A DNA stretch of 64,000 bases from JABJAG01 sp965222215 (lineage in GTDB: Bacteria > Pseudomonadota > Alphaproteobacteria > UBA6615): positions 3,162,001 to 3,226,000 of the forward strand of contig OZ244931.1 in assembly GCA_965222215.1 (NCBI GenBank). Direction: 5' to 3'. Below are positions 52,056 through 61,090 of this stretch, piece after piece. Each line of letters starts with the position of its first letter. Positions within the stretch are counted from its first letter, which is position 1. A program made the position numbers and the translations under genes. The notes under the pieces were generated by a model. The model worked only from the letters and a program-made list of their open reading frames with translations. It did not search any database and was not told the origin of the DNA.

Positions 52056-53267
52056 CTAGAGTGCCGCCTTCTGGATGATGGAGAAATACTCGATCACAGC
52101 GTTGGTGACCGCCGTTGCCATTTTCCCCCTGTGCCCAGGCGAGGTCAAAAGTTGTTCTTCGCGTGGATTTGAGATGTATCCCAATTCGACAAGGACCGAA
52201 GGTACATCGGGTGCCTTGAGAACCGCGAATCCAGCTGACCGCCATGGTCGTGTTAGGAGAGTGGCTTCCGGCCGGATCTGATCAACGAGAATATCTCTCG
52301 CAAACTTTACAGAGAGCTCATTGGTTTTCGTCCTGGCAAAATCGATCAGGATATCCTGCACATCATCACTGTAGTTGCCCAAATTCACGCCACTGATCGC
52401 ATCGGACTTGTTCTCATGTGCTGCCAGCAACGCAGCTTCCTCGTCCGATGCGCGGTCAGACAATGTGTATACCGATACACCATGAGTTGAACGTTTGGGG
52501 TGTGAGTTGGCATGAAATGACAAGAACAAATCTGCTCCTGCCGTTCGCGCGTGCTGAAGGCGGTCCCGCAACGGCAAAAATATGTCCCTGTCACGGGTTA
52601 GTTCAACGTCGAACTTACCAGTCTTGCGTAGCTCCTGCGCGATGGCACGAGAGTAGATTAGGGCAATGTCCTTCTCATAGGCGCCCGAAGCTCCGATTGC
52701 GCCGGGATCGACGCCCCCATGGCCAGGGTCGATCACCACTCTGGCTCTCCCACTGGAATTGCTCGGCTCGGAGATCGGTGCCTCGCGTCTGCTTTGCGTG
52801 GCTGGCGGAATTCTGGGTCGCATCAAGGCGACAAACTCGTCACGCGTCGTCTCCTGGAGATCGAAGACCAGCCGCCAGGGTTTGCCGCCTTCCGGACGCA
52901 GCATAAATTGTTTGGCAACCTTCGCCGGAGACTCGAGGTCCAGAACAAAACGACTTGTACCGGGACGGAAGAGTCCGTAGCGAATCTTCGAAATCAGCCC
53001 GGCCCCATCGCCGATACGTTCTTCGGTAAGGTCGAAACTGACTTCCGGCAGGTCAATGACCAGCCGATACGGATCCGGAAGGCCGAAAATGCGGGTCTCG
53101 GTGCTTTCGCTCAATTCGACAACAAATCGCGTGCCGTTCGCGTTATTACCGATTCTGATATCCTGAACCCGCAAATCATCGGCGAGTAACGGCATCTGGG
53201 CGCTCGTCACCAAAAGCAGAACGAAGACCCCGATCAAAAAAAGCGAACCGGTGATTCGTGCAGGCAT
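52056..53267 (-). CDS. N-acetylmuramoyl-L-alanine amidase with AMIN domain (AmiC-like)
   Basis: A 403-residue exported enzyme: signal peptide, AMIN domain (RFVVELSESTETRIFGLPDP, VIDLPEVSFDL) and C-terminal Amidase_3. Zinc motifs are VVIDPGHGGVDPGAIGASG, FLSFHANSHPKRSTHG and SVLVELGYISNPREEQLL with the catalytic Glu. It converges with lspA. It is normally a cell-division enzyme; a second copy here may be accessory. Confidence 0.92.
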   Translation of the reverse strand: MPARITGSLFLIGVFVLLLVTSAQMPLLADDLRVQDIRIGNNANGTRFVVELSESTETRIFGLPDPYRLVIDLPEVSFDLTEERIGDGAGLISKIRYGLFRPGTSRFVLDLESPAKVAKQFMLRPEGGKPWRLVFDLQETTRDEFVALMRPRIPPATQSRREAPISEPSNSSGRARVVIDPGHGGVDPGAIGASGAYEKDIALIYSRAIAQELRKTGKFDVELTRDRDIFLPLRDRLQHARTAGADLFLSFHANSHPKRSTHGVSVYTLSDRASDEEAALLAAHENKSDAISGVNLGNYSDDVQDILIDFARTKTNELSVKFARDILVDQIRPEATLLTRPWRSAGFAVLKAPDVPSVLVELGYISNPREEQLLTSPGHRGKMATAVTNAVIEYFSIIQKAAL

Positions 53268-53503
53268 GACCTATCTCCGCTAAATGAGCGCCTACAATCG
53301 ATATATCTGCAATTCACAGTGCGCCGCAACGCGCGGAACAATTGCTGAAAATCCAGCCGAGTCATACAAGCTGCCGACTATTCGTGATTCTGGAAGTGCG
53401 GCACCAACAACGCAGGGCCGCGAATGTTCGTTTTGATTGGGTCTAGCGGATTGTCTTCGATTGTTTGGAAATGCTTCCTGTGGCGAAAGATTCTTGGACA
53501 AAA

Positions 53504-54199
53504 CTAATCAATTTGTCTGCTCTCCACCCAAGTTGTGGCGCGCTTCTGTGCTTCGGCTATTTGCGCATCCGTCAGTACGGCACCGATTGCATCCATTTTC
53601 GACGACACCGATGGATGTCCACCGAGGCGAGCGATTTCCAGCCAAGTATATGCTTTGACCGGGTTCTGCTCGACCCCGCAACCGTTGCGATAGAACTGGC
53701 TGAGTTGCACCTGAGCATCGCGATCATTTTGGGCTGCCGCTACCGAAATCCACCTCACGGCTTCGCCCTCGTTTCGGTTCACCCCAACACCGTTTTTGTA
53801 CATGACGGCGACATTGAACTGGGCTCGAACATGCGATTGTTCGGCAGCGAGGAGCCACCAATCAAATGCCGCGCTAAGGTCTTGTGGGGCCCCTCGCCCT
53901 TCCGCGAACAGTGAACCGACAGCGTATTGCGCCTTGATGTGTCCATCGCGCGCGAGCGGCAGCCAAGCGCGCAAGGCAGTCTCGTGGTTGCCATCGTGGG
54001 CAGCCATCTGGCCTTCCAGGAATTCATCTGCTGCAGCCGGTAGTGTCAGAGAAACCGAAATCGCCGACAACAAGAGCCCACATGCGAGATAGGCCGACCG
54101 GATAGAGGAAATTCTGGAAATCGCTGTCACATCACACTCTTGATCGGTTGCTGTTTCCCACACAATCAGTAGCTCAATGCGCAACGTCATTCGCTTCAC
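53504..54199 (-). CDS. Sel1-repeat protein
   Basis: A 231-residue exported protein with about four Sel1-like repeats: AQYAVGSLFAEGRGAPQDLS, AQFNVAVMYKNGVGVNRNEG, AQVQLSQFYRNGCGVEQNPV. The signal helix is YLACGLLLSAISVSLTLPAAA, so the true start may be later than 54199. Sel1 repeats mediate protein contacts. No metal motif is seen. Confidence 0.83.
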   Translation of the reverse strand: MKRMTLRIELLIVWETATDQECDVTAISRISSIRSAYLACGLLLSAISVSLTLPAAADEFLEGQMAAHDGNHETALRAWLPLARDGHIKAQYAVGSLFAEGRGAPQDLSAAFDWWLLAAEQSHVRAQFNVAVMYKNGVGVNRNEGEAVRWISVAAAQNDRDAQVQLSQFYRNGCGVEQNPVKAYTWLEIARLGGHPSVSSKMDAIGAVLTDAQIAEAQKRATTWVESRQID

Positions 54200-54304
54200 A
54201 AACGGGTGAAAACCCGTGCAGCTAATTCATCTCGGTTCGTGCGGGGATCCGCTTATCGGTGCTGGGCTACATTCGCATTCGACTGGTGACGCTCCCGCTG
54301 TTCA

Positions 54305-54511
54305 TTAGGTGGCGGACTTCAATTTCCAATATCCGTATCCTGTCAGGAACACGAAAAACGCGAGCGCTGGAAACAGCACATAGTCCAACCATCCGAGCCA
54401 GGCGGAAAGCCCGACCGCGCCGAGCCCGATAACAAGGACCGGCGTGAAACAACAAAGCGCTACGATGATGGTGCCGGCACAGCTCGTGCAGAAAAGTTTT
54501 CTGTTTGTCAT
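54305..54511 (-). CDS. merF: Mercury transporter MerF
   Basis: A 68-residue two-helix protein. TIIVALCCFTPVLVIGLGAV has the vicinal Cys20-Cys21 in helix 1 and WLDYVLFPALAFFVFLTGYG is helix 2, matching MerF closely. An extra CTSC pair sits near the N-terminus (Cys8, Cys11). It brings Hg(II) into the cell for MerA. ATG 54511 is chosen on ribosome-site spacing over 54520. Last gene of the mer operon. Confidence 0.9.
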   Translation of the reverse strand: MTNRKLFCTSCAGTIIVALCCFTPVLVIGLGAVGLSAWLGWLDYVLFPALAFFVFLTGYGYWKLKSAT

Positions 54512-54552
54512 GGATGTCATTCTCAAAAAAAGTTGTCTCGTTGTTCGCGGCG

Positions 54553-54801
54553 TCAGATCGGCAGCAGACGCTCGATCTCCGTGCGCTTGAAACCGCCGAT
54601 CCATGTGTCGCCGATCCGGATCACCGGCGTGGTCATGAATCCGCGTTGGAAGATCTCGTCGAGGGCCTCCGGGTCGGCCGTGACGTCTCGGCTTGTAAAC
54701 TTGACACCGCGCTCCCGCAAAAAGCTCTCGGCCTGCCGGCAACTGGCGCAATGATGTTGGGTGAACACCTCGACTTCCGGGCGTTCGTCAGGAGCAGTCA
54801 T
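54553..54801 (-). CDS. Glutaredoxin-like protein
   Basis: An 82-residue glutaredoxin with active site HHCASCRQAESFL, FMTTPVIRIGDTWIGGFKR as the cis-Pro and glutathione region. It overlaps the ccdA-like gene by four bases (ATGA). In this operon it may supply thiols for handling Hg(II) between transporter and MerA; that is inference. Confidence 0.88.
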   Translation of the reverse strand: MTAPDERPEVEVFTQHHCASCRQAESFLRERGVKFTSRDVTADPEALDEIFQRGFMTTPVIRIGDTWIGGFKRTEIERLLPI

Positions 54802-55553
54802 ATCAACTGCCCGAGCACGGTCCAGTACCACACGAGGTAGGCACCCGCGAAAATCAAGAACACGTTGCCGACCGTTGCGACATAGGGCAGCACGCCGCTC
54901 ACGAGGCGCATGGTTTGGGCGCGGAACAGGGCGATGCCGATGGTTACGGCGGTCAACACGATCCCCATGCCCAACCCGTACTGCACGAAATCCGAAACGG
55001 CCTCGGCGAGCCGATCTTCGACGAAAGCACCACTTACCACCGTTAAAAATATCGGTAGTGTGCAGCTCAGCGAGGCAAGCGCGTAACCGGCACCGAACAT
55101 CATGACACCGCCAGATGTCGCGCGCGGCGTGATCCTGATGCCCGTGGCGGCCCCGCGGAACACCGAACGGCGCGTCACGGCCTGATATCCACCGAGACCG
55201 ATAAGCGCGATACCGACGGCCAGACCGGCCCAGCCACTCCATTGCAGGAGCGCATTGCCGACAAGTGCGACGATCGCACCGGCCAGGCCAAACGTGATGA
55301 CGAAAGCGATCGTCACGAACGCACCCATTTTGAGAGAGCGGCCAATGGCGGCGGCTGTATCCGCTTCTTCCGAAGCTCCGCCCGCAGTCAGATAGAAAGC
55401 GGCAAATGCCGGGAGCATGATGAATCCGCACGGGTTGATGGACGCGATCATGCCGGCCCCGAGCGCATACGAAACCGGCAAACTGTCGATAAAGATCGCC
55501 ACGCTGCCCAGCCAGAGGTTCGCCGTTTCGTACACCGCTTCGAACATGATCAT
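54798..55553 (-). CDS. CcdA-type membrane thiol transporter
   Basis: A 251-residue protein with six or more helices: YALGAGMIASINPCGFIMLP with the first redox Cys, and ALASLSCTLPIFLTVVSGAF with the second. Such CcdA/DsbD-core proteins carry electrons from cytoplasm to periplasm. It is flanked by a TlpA-like protein and a glutaredoxin, giving a complete relay within the mer operon. Confidence 0.9.
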   Translation of the reverse strand: MIMFEAVYETANLWLGSVAIFIDSLPVSYALGAGMIASINPCGFIMLPAFAAFYLTAGGASEEADTAAAIGRSLKMGAFVTIAFVITFGLAGAIVALVGNALLQWSGWAGLAVGIALIGLGGYQAVTRRSVFRGAATGIRITPRATSGGVMMFGAGYALASLSCTLPIFLTVVSGAFVEDRLAEAVSDFVQYGLGMGIVLTAVTIGIALFRAQTMRLVSGVLPYVATVGNVFLIFAGAYLVWYWTVLGQLI

Positions 55554-55562
55554 TCGGGCTCG

Positions 55563-56162
55563 TCAGATCAGCCCGCGAATCGCATTGTCCAGCCGCTCAT
55601 AGCCGGTCGGAAACGCGTCGCGGTAGGCAATCCGACCGTCGCGGTCGATAATGATCGTCGCATCCAGTATGCGCACACCGTAGCTACGGACGATTTCCTG
55701 TCGTGTGTCGAGCGCCCACAGATACTCGCCCTTGTTCGCCAAGGCCCGGAATCGTGCGAGCGCATTCTCGGTACTACGCGGATCGATATCAATCACCAGA
55801 ACCCGCAATCCTCGGTCCCGGTACGACGCATGCAATTCCTTCAGCGCTCGCGCCTCGGGAACGCAGGTGGTGCACCAGCTCGCCATGAAGAACAGCACCA
55901 CGACTTCGCCCCGCGCCTGGGCCAGTTCGAACTCTTCCCCGTTGCCGAACGACGCGGTTTGAATACGAAACGACGGGGCAAGGGCCCGATCGCGTGATGG
56001 AATCAAAACGTCGTTCGCCGCGTTTGCGGTGCCACCGCGCTCCTCCGCCGGTGCGCTGGCGAGCAGTGTGAACTGCGGGATGACCACCCACCACAGGAAC
56101 CCAACGATCACGGCCAGTATCAGCGCTGCGAATCCGGGCCAGACGACCTTTTGAAGTTTCAT
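55563..56162 (-). CDS. Membrane-anchored TlpA-like thioredoxin
   Basis: A 199-residue protein with one N-terminal helix (PGFAALILAVIVGFLWWVVI) and a redoxin domain: VVVLFFMASWCTTCVPEARA (CTTC), VLVIDIDPRSTENALARF and DATIIIDRDGRIAYR. The ATG at 56162 overlaps the preceding stop. It is a likely acceptor for the CcdA-type protein. Confidence 0.87.
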   Translation of the reverse strand: MKLQKVVWPGFAALILAVIVGFLWWVVIPQFTLLASAPAEERGGTANAANDVLIPSRDRALAPSFRIQTASFGNGEEFELAQARGEVVVLFFMASWCTTCVPEARALKELHASYRDRGLRVLVIDIDPRSTENALARFRALANKGEYLWALDTRQEIVRSYGVRILDATIIIDRDGRIAYRDAFPTGYERLDNAIRGLI

Positions 56163-56446
56163 TCCCGCTCTCCGCCGAACGTCATGCGAACCGGAATGGG
56201 AACAGGGTCCCCGGCCCGCCGCCAGCGCCCTGTCATGTATCGCCAGATTGGCACAAGCGCGATCAGGGAGACCGCCATGCCGACAGCAATCAGAGGACCG
56301 ACGCCTGAAAACCACGAACCGAGACCCGCCAGCCCGGCCGACGCGAAAAGAACGAGACCTCCGCAGCAGACGAGCTTCACGGCAATCAGGCTCAGCGGCA
56401 GCCCGTTGGATCTGGCCTCACCAATACCGTTTTCGCCTTTGGTCAT
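56159..56446 (-). CDS. Small vicinal-Cys membrane protein of the mer operon
   Basis: A 95-residue protein with two helices. Helix 1 is LSLIAVKLVCCGGLVLFASA with Cys27-Cys28 placed as in MerF and MerT; helix 2 is VGPLIAVGMAVSLIALVPIW. It has no other recognised signature. Position between merA and the thioredoxin and the Cys pair suggest a second Hg(II) carrier; this is inference. Confidence 0.72.
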   Translation of the reverse strand: MTKGENGIGEARSNGLPLSLIAVKLVCCGGLVLFASAGLAGLGSWFSGVGPLIAVGMAVSLIALVPIWRYMTGRWRRAGDPVPIPVRMTFGGERE

Positions 56447-56456
56447 TCTCCGGCCC

Positions 56457-57884
56457 TCAGCCCGCGCAACAGGAAAGCTTGGATACGTCCTTGTCGAATG
56501 TCTGCGCCGCCAGCTTCAATCCCTCGACCGTGGTAAGGTACGGAAAGATCATCTCCGCCAGCTCCCGCACTGTGAGACGAGACTTCAGCGCCATAGCAAC
56601 GGTCTGGATGCTGTCAGCGCCTTCCGGTGCGAGGATATGTCCGCCGAGGAGCCGGTCGGTTTCCGCGTCCGCCACGAGCTTGATCAGCCCGCGCGTATCG
56701 CGCGCCGCAAGCGCGCGCGGTACCGCACTGAGCGGCAGCACGCTGGTTTTCACTGTGTGCCCCCTCTTCTTCGCCTTGGCTTCCGTCAGACCGACGCTGG
56801 CCACTTGCGGATCGGTGAACACGACCGCAGGCATTGCGAAATTATCGTAGCTCCGACTATCTCCGTTTATTGCGTTTTCCGCTGCGATTCGGGCCCCATA
56901 GGCGGCCATATAGACAAACTCGTCCTGGCCGGTGACATCGCCCGCCGCATAGATTCCCGCCTGCGTTGTGCGCATCCGATCGTCCACGACCACCGCGCCG
57001 CGCCCGTCGAGTTCGACACCGGCTTCCGCGAGCCCCATTCCCGTCGTGTTGGGCCGGCGGCCTGTCGTCAACAACACCCTTTCGGATTCGATCTTCCGGC
57101 TCTCGCCGTTTTCCGTGACGTCGAGCACAACGGAGCCGTCGCCGGACTCCATGATCGACCGGTAATCGATACCGGCGATAATCCTGATGCCCTCCTGGTC
57201 GAGGTAACCTGTCAGCGCTTCGGAAATTTCCGGCTCCGCGTGCGGCAGTAAATGACTGCGACAGACGATGGTCACCGCAACGCCGAACCGGGCGAACATC
57301 TGACCCAGTTCCACGCCGATATATCCGCCCCCCAGAATCGTCATCGAGCGCGGTAGCTCCGGCAATTCGAGCGCGCTCGTGCTGGTCAGGTAGTCGATGT
57401 TGGCAATTCCCGGAATGCTTGCGATCGATGGTGCCGCGCCCGTTGCGATAATCGTCGCATCGGCCTGAAGCGACATTCCGCCGACGGAGAGTCCTGCATC
57501 CGATAGGGTGGCGTTTCCTTCGAAATAGTGGACAGACGAATATTCCGGAAGCAGGGCTTCGTATTTCGACTGCCTGAGTTCGGACACAAGCGCGTCTTTT
57601 TCCTCGACCACTGCGCGCCAGTCCGCCAAGCGGCCACTCGTGGAGATTCCGGAAAATCGCTGTGGTGCGCTGGCGAGATGCAGCGCTTCGGCGGCACGGA
57701 TCATCGTCTTTGAGGGGACGCAGCCGACGTTAACGCAGGTGCCACCGATCGTACCGCCGCCAATCAGCGCAACATTTGCACCCGCTTCCGACGCCGTGAT
57801 CGCCGCCGAGAACCCGGCAGACCCGGCACCGACAACCGCGAGGTCGAATGTGCGATTGTCGATATCTTCCATACTGTCGGTCAT
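56457..57884 (-). CDS. merA: Mercuric reductase MerA
   Basis: A 475-residue flavoprotein disulfide reductase. FAD motif VVGAGSAGFSAAITASEAG, active site GGTCVNVGCVPSKTMIRAAE, NAD(P) motif ILGGGYIGVELGQMFARFG and FAD motif IYAAGDVTGQDEFVYMAAYG. The C-terminal KLSCCAG supplies the Hg-binding Cys pair. It lacks the N-terminal HMA domain found in many MerA. It reduces Hg(II) to Hg(0) with NADPH. First gene after the mer promoter. Confidence 0.96.
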   Translation of the reverse strand: MTDSMEDIDNRTFDLAVVGAGSAGFSAAITASEAGANVALIGGGTIGGTCVNVGCVPSKTMIRAAEALHLASAPQRFSGISTSGRLADWRAVVEEKDALVSELRQSKYEALLPEYSSVHYFEGNATLSDAGLSVGGMSLQADATIIATGAAPSIASIPGIANIDYLTSTSALELPELPRSMTILGGGYIGVELGQMFARFGVAVTIVCRSHLLPHAEPEISEALTGYLDQEGIRIIAGIDYRSIMESGDGSVVLDVTENGESRKIESERVLLTTGRRPNTTGMGLAEAGVELDGRGAVVVDDRMRTTQAGIYAAGDVTGQDEFVYMAAYGARIAAENAINGDSRSYDNFAMPAVVFTDPQVASVGLTEAKAKKRGHTVKTSVLPLSAVPRALAARDTRGLIKLVADAETDRLLGGHILAPEGADSIQTVAMALKSRLTVRELAEMIFPYLTTVEGLKLAAQTFDKDVSKLSCCAG

Positions 57885-57921
57885 CGTTGTTCCGTTCGTT
57901 CCGTTTGCCCGATCAGACTCG

Positions 57922-57952
57922 ACTATGGGGCCTGTAGTAACTACAGGTTCAA
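57922..57952 (-). promoter_or_regulatory. MerR operator-promoter of the mer operon
   Basis: On the minus strand TTGAAC (57952-57947) and CATAGT (57927-57922) are 19 bases apart. The dyad CCTGTAG-TAA-CTACAGG lies at 57931-57947. This is the classic mer operator form. Confidence 0.88.
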
Positions 57953-58072
57953 GAGGTTTCGGATCACCCGTATGTGATGTCGGAATTCGTCAGCCCCGAT
58001 CGCTGAATATCAAACGAAATTGACTGAGATGAGCTCGGGACGCATGGCATCAACCAGAGCGCATGGACAAGA

Positions 58073-58402
58073 TCAGACGGGAGTACGTGGCGCTGAAATT
58101 ATGATAGCGGCTCCGGCAAGACATACGCTGGCACCGATCATATCCCAGCGGTCGGGGCGGATACTTTCGACGAGCCAGAGCCATACGAGTGAACTTGCTA
58201 TATAAATTCCTCCGTAGGCCGCGTATGCGCGTCCGGCTGCATCGCTATCGACCAAGGTGAGCAAGTACGCAAACAAAGCCAGCGAGACGAGCCCGGGGAC
58301 CACCCACCAGATTGACATGCCGAGCCGAAGCCACGCCCAGAATGCAAAGCAACCGGCGATTTCGGCTATGGCGGCTCCGATATATGCGATGATTGTTTGC
58401 AT
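58073..58402 (-). CDS. YnfA family small membrane protein
   Basis: A 109-residue protein with four helices of the YnfA/UPF0060 family: AEIAGCFAFWAWLRLG, AGRAYAAYGGIYIASSLVWL and DMIGASVCLAGAAIII. The family resembles small multidrug transporters. A weak MerR-type site lies about 190 bases upstream, so it may belong to the mercury regulon. Confidence 0.88.
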   Translation of the reverse strand: MQTIIAYIGAAIAEIAGCFAFWAWLRLGMSIWWVVPGLVSLALFAYLLTLVDSDAAGRAYAAYGGIYIASSLVWLWLVESIRPDRWDMIGASVCLAGAAIIISAPRTPV

Positions 58403-58594
58403 TGTGATTTTCTCTTTCTTCAAGCGACGCTGAATGGCTGGTGGCATTTGATATCACTTCCGACCGTGCTGCAGAGATCGCCGTGAACCATCGAGTTGAA
58501 CACCGAATCGGCATGGCGGCCAACATGCTTAAGAGACCGTGCAAAAACCTTCGCCAATTTACACGGGGGCTGGACAAACATGCAGGCCGAACAA

Positions 58595-58625
58595 AGACTG
58601 AAACCTGTAACCGCTACCGGTTCAA
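58595..58625 (-). promoter_or_regulatory. Second MerR-like site between ynfA and merR
   Basis: The dyad AACCTGTA-ACCGC-TACCGGTT (58602-58622, 7 of 8 pairs) lies in a 19-base spacer between minus-strand TTGAAC (58625-58620) and CAGTCT (58600-58595). The -10 is poor. It could serve ynfA or repress merR. Confidence 0.45.
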
Positions 58626-58680
58626 TACGGGGCCGGTCACGAAGCGGTGACGAGACAGCCAAGCTACGAGGGAGCCTTCA

Positions 58681-59085
58681 ATGCGACTGTCGATCGGTGA
58701 ATTGTCCGCGATGACGGGCTGCAACAGCGAAACGATCCGGTACTACGAACGCATCGAAATTCTTCCAAAACCACCACGCAGTGCCGGCGGCCATCGCCAG
58801 TACGATCAGGATGCCGCCCAGCGGCTGAAGTTCGTTCGGAAGTGCCGCGACCTGGGGTTCTCGCTCGACCAGGTGCGCGAGTTGCTGCACTTCGTCGATG
58901 GCGGCAACTATACCTGTGACGAGGTTCGTGCGATGGCGGTCGGCCATATGGAGTCCGTGAAGCGCAAGATTTCCGACCTGAACAAAATGAAGCGCGTGCT
59001 CGCGGATATGGTCGATCAATGCAACGGCGGGCAGGTACCGGATTGCCCGATCATCGACGCATTGTTTGGATCTAAGCCTCGATAA
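58681..59085 (+). CDS. merR: Mercury-responsive regulator MerR
   Basis: A 134-residue MerR protein: SIGELSAMTGCNSETIRYYE helix-turn-helix, DGGNYTCDEVR with Cys79 and DQCNGGQVPDC with Cys114 and Cys122. Three cysteines in this arrangement bind Hg(II) across the dimer. The 114-122 spacing is one shorter than in Tn501 MerR. It lies beyond ynfA, separated from the operon it should control. Confidence 0.88.
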   Translation: MRLSIGELSAMTGCNSETIRYYERIEILPKPPRSAGGHRQYDQDAAQRLKFVRKCRDLGFSLDQVRELLHFVDGGNYTCDEVRAMAVGHMESVKRKISDLNKMKRVLADMVDQCNGGQVPDCPIIDALFGSKPR

Positions 59086-59171
59086 TATTTGTTTATCGAG
59101 AGCTGGAACTTCCACAGCACACAACCGTGTTGAGATGTATCCTCCGATAGGCCCAATCGGCACTTTTGCAC

Positions 59172-60596
59172 TCAGCCGCCAAGAAGAGTGATCAGAAACC
59201 GGTAGATCGCGACCATCGCAAGCGTATCTCGTTCGCAGTACGCCGACAGCGAAGATGCAACTTGATTCTGCTCCTCACCTTCTGCTCCGACCATCCTCTC
59301 CCACGCTTCCATGGCTGACGCGCCATCGTGCACGTCGAGATCATCGTAGCTGAGCTCAGGACAGACGACGGGAAGCACCTTCTTGATTGAGGTCGATCCG
59401 TCGAAGGATGCATTGACGTAAGCGGTCTTGAATACGTCTTCCAGATCGACCATTCGGTCGTTGACGTTTTCGAGGAACGTTGCCTTATCCGGAAACATTG
59501 CGGCCATGGTGCGGTTCTGCGTTTTCTCAAATGAAGCATGCCAGGAGACGATACTACCGACTGGTCCGATGTCTGCCTCCATCTGCTCGACAAGCCTATC
59601 CGGCAGTCGCCCTTCGCGTTCCAAAAATTCCGCGTGGGTGAGGTTGCCGGCCGCATCAAGGATGTGGAGCGAATACTGCACCGGGAAATGCCGGTGTGGA
59701 CTCGCCCCATCCACGATCGGTACGGCCGAGGCGTAGGTTTCAAAATCGAAGAAGTAGAGAGGAAATCTCAGGCTCTCCAGGAAACCTTGGATCGCATCTA
59801 GATCAATCTGCGGCGCGCCCGCGTTGGCCGCATCGAGAACGCTTCGCTGGATCCCCGACAGCGCGTATCCGTCAGGGATGTCAGATAGCTCGAAGATACC
59901 ATCAGCGATCAGTTCGGAGCGTTTCCGGGCACTCAGCCGCGGTAGGCTGTAGATCGATGGCGTTGGGATTCCCGGGTTGAAGATAGAAAAGGTGTCGCAG
60001 TGATTGCTGCGGGATTTGGTCCGGCAGGAGCAGCCGTTGCGATCCAGCTCAGCTTCCCCCAACAACGCCAGGGCGGCATCCAGCTCACTGGCGGTTTCCG
60101 CTTCGATATCGGTGACCTGGTCAGTGATGTCGACGAAAGTCAGCAGCCCAGCCGGGTCGACTTCGCCGTCCCGAACATAGTCACCATTGAGGTGAACGAG
60201 ATAAACCCGATCAATCGCTTGGCCGGTTCGTTCGGCACAGACCTTCTGGAAGCTAGCGTCCTTGAGGTGATTGTGGGGGCCACCGGTATTGACGCTGGTG
60301 GATGACTTGACCTCGTACAGGATCACCTCGTCGGTTGCCGTGCGCTCCAGTACATCAGCCCGGGCAAGCAATCCGTCGTCGGTTTCAAAGACGTGCTGAA
60401 AATCAACATCGCGCGAACCATCAGCCTCGAAATACGCCCGTACGTATCGTTCGACCTCATAGCCTTCACGGGTGAGCTTTTGAAGAAAGGTCGAGAACTC
60501 TCCGGACGGGCATTGATCAGGTTCGTGCTTCAGCAACCAAAGCGACTTCGGGCAGTTCAAGTATTGGATGAAATCAGTCTTGGTAAGGTGCATCAT
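59172..60596 (-). CDS. DUF2779 protein: Cas4-like nuclease fused to 3'-5' exonuclease
   Basis: A 474-residue protein. The N-terminal half resembles RecB/Cas4 nucleases: YLNCPKSLWLLKHE with the first Cys, VLERTATDEVILYEVKSSTS with the E-x-K catalytic pair, and CSCRTKSRSNHC for an iron-sulfur cluster (about residues 200-211). The C-terminal half has FPLYFFDFETYASAVPIVDG, a DEDD-type exonuclease start, with WHASFEKTQN and CERDTLAMVAIYRFL as later acidic motifs. Likely a DNA repair or defence nuclease. Confidence 0.8.
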   Translation of the reverse strand: MMHLTKTDFIQYLNCPKSLWLLKHEPDQCPSGEFSTFLQKLTREGYEVERYVRAYFEADGSRDVDFQHVFETDDGLLARADVLERTATDEVILYEVKSSTSVNTGGPHNHLKDASFQKVCAERTGQAIDRVYLVHLNGDYVRDGEVDPAGLLTFVDITDQVTDIEAETASELDAALALLGEAELDRNGCSCRTKSRSNHCDTFSIFNPGIPTPSIYSLPRLSARKRSELIADGIFELSDIPDGYALSGIQRSVLDAANAGAPQIDLDAIQGFLESLRFPLYFFDFETYASAVPIVDGASPHRHFPVQYSLHILDAAGNLTHAEFLEREGRLPDRLVEQMEADIGPVGSIVSWHASFEKTQNRTMAAMFPDKATFLENVNDRMVDLEDVFKTAYVNASFDGSTSIKKVLPVVCPELSYDDLDVHDGASAMEAWERMVGAEGEEQNQVASSLSAYCERDTLAMVAIYRFLITLLGG

Positions 60597-60725
60597 GGGT
60601 TCGGAAGGGGCTGCTGAAAATGAGGTAGGCCTGAGCGTAGCGGCTATTTGGAAACAACATCCAGTCGCGACTGCAGGTGCCGTCAGACGCCGTTGTAGCG
60701 ATGCCTGTCGGCCGCCGTTAGGAAC

Positions 60726-60938
60726 CTATCCCGATGCATCGCCGATCATCTCTTCGATGGTGGTGAGGGCTATATCGATAGCCGTTACGAAACTCCGAAC
60801 CTCTTCCGCCTGTGTTGCGCGCTCCGTTTGAGGTCGATGCGGATTCTGGCCTACGGTGGCGAATTCGTGGGCATCCTCGAGATGCGCGGTGATGTCGGCG
60901 AACAACCGCCCCACCTCGTCGTCATGCCCTGCGGCCAT
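60726..60938 (-). CDS. Small hypothetical protein
   Basis: A 70-residue helical acidic protein, GRLFADITAHLEDAHEFATV then SFVTAIDIALTTIEEMIGDA. The ATG at 60938 has AGGAG six bases upstream, which decides the start over the longer frame to 61061. No family recognised. It lies 129 bases upstream of the DUF2779 gene on the same strand, so may be its operon partner. Confidence 0.55.
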   Translation of the reverse strand: MAAGHDDEVGRLFADITAHLEDAHEFATVGQNPHRPQTERATQAEEVRSFVTAIDIALTTIEEMIGDASG

Positions 60939-61090
60939 GCCGTGCTCCTGATCCGTTGACGCGGTCATGGACGCTTGCGGTGGGCAGGAAGTCGAGTGGT
61001 GTTTTGTGGCTCCCAGGCGGCCGTAGGGAGCGAGTTTATATCCCACCCTCATGGGGCGCATTTACGGCGCTGGTTGCGGTGCGTTGCGGG

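Noticed and set aside
58420..58662. Minus-strand 80-codon frame between ynfA and merR
   Set aside because: Crosses the MerR-like dyad, contains scattered Cys with no motif and matches no family.
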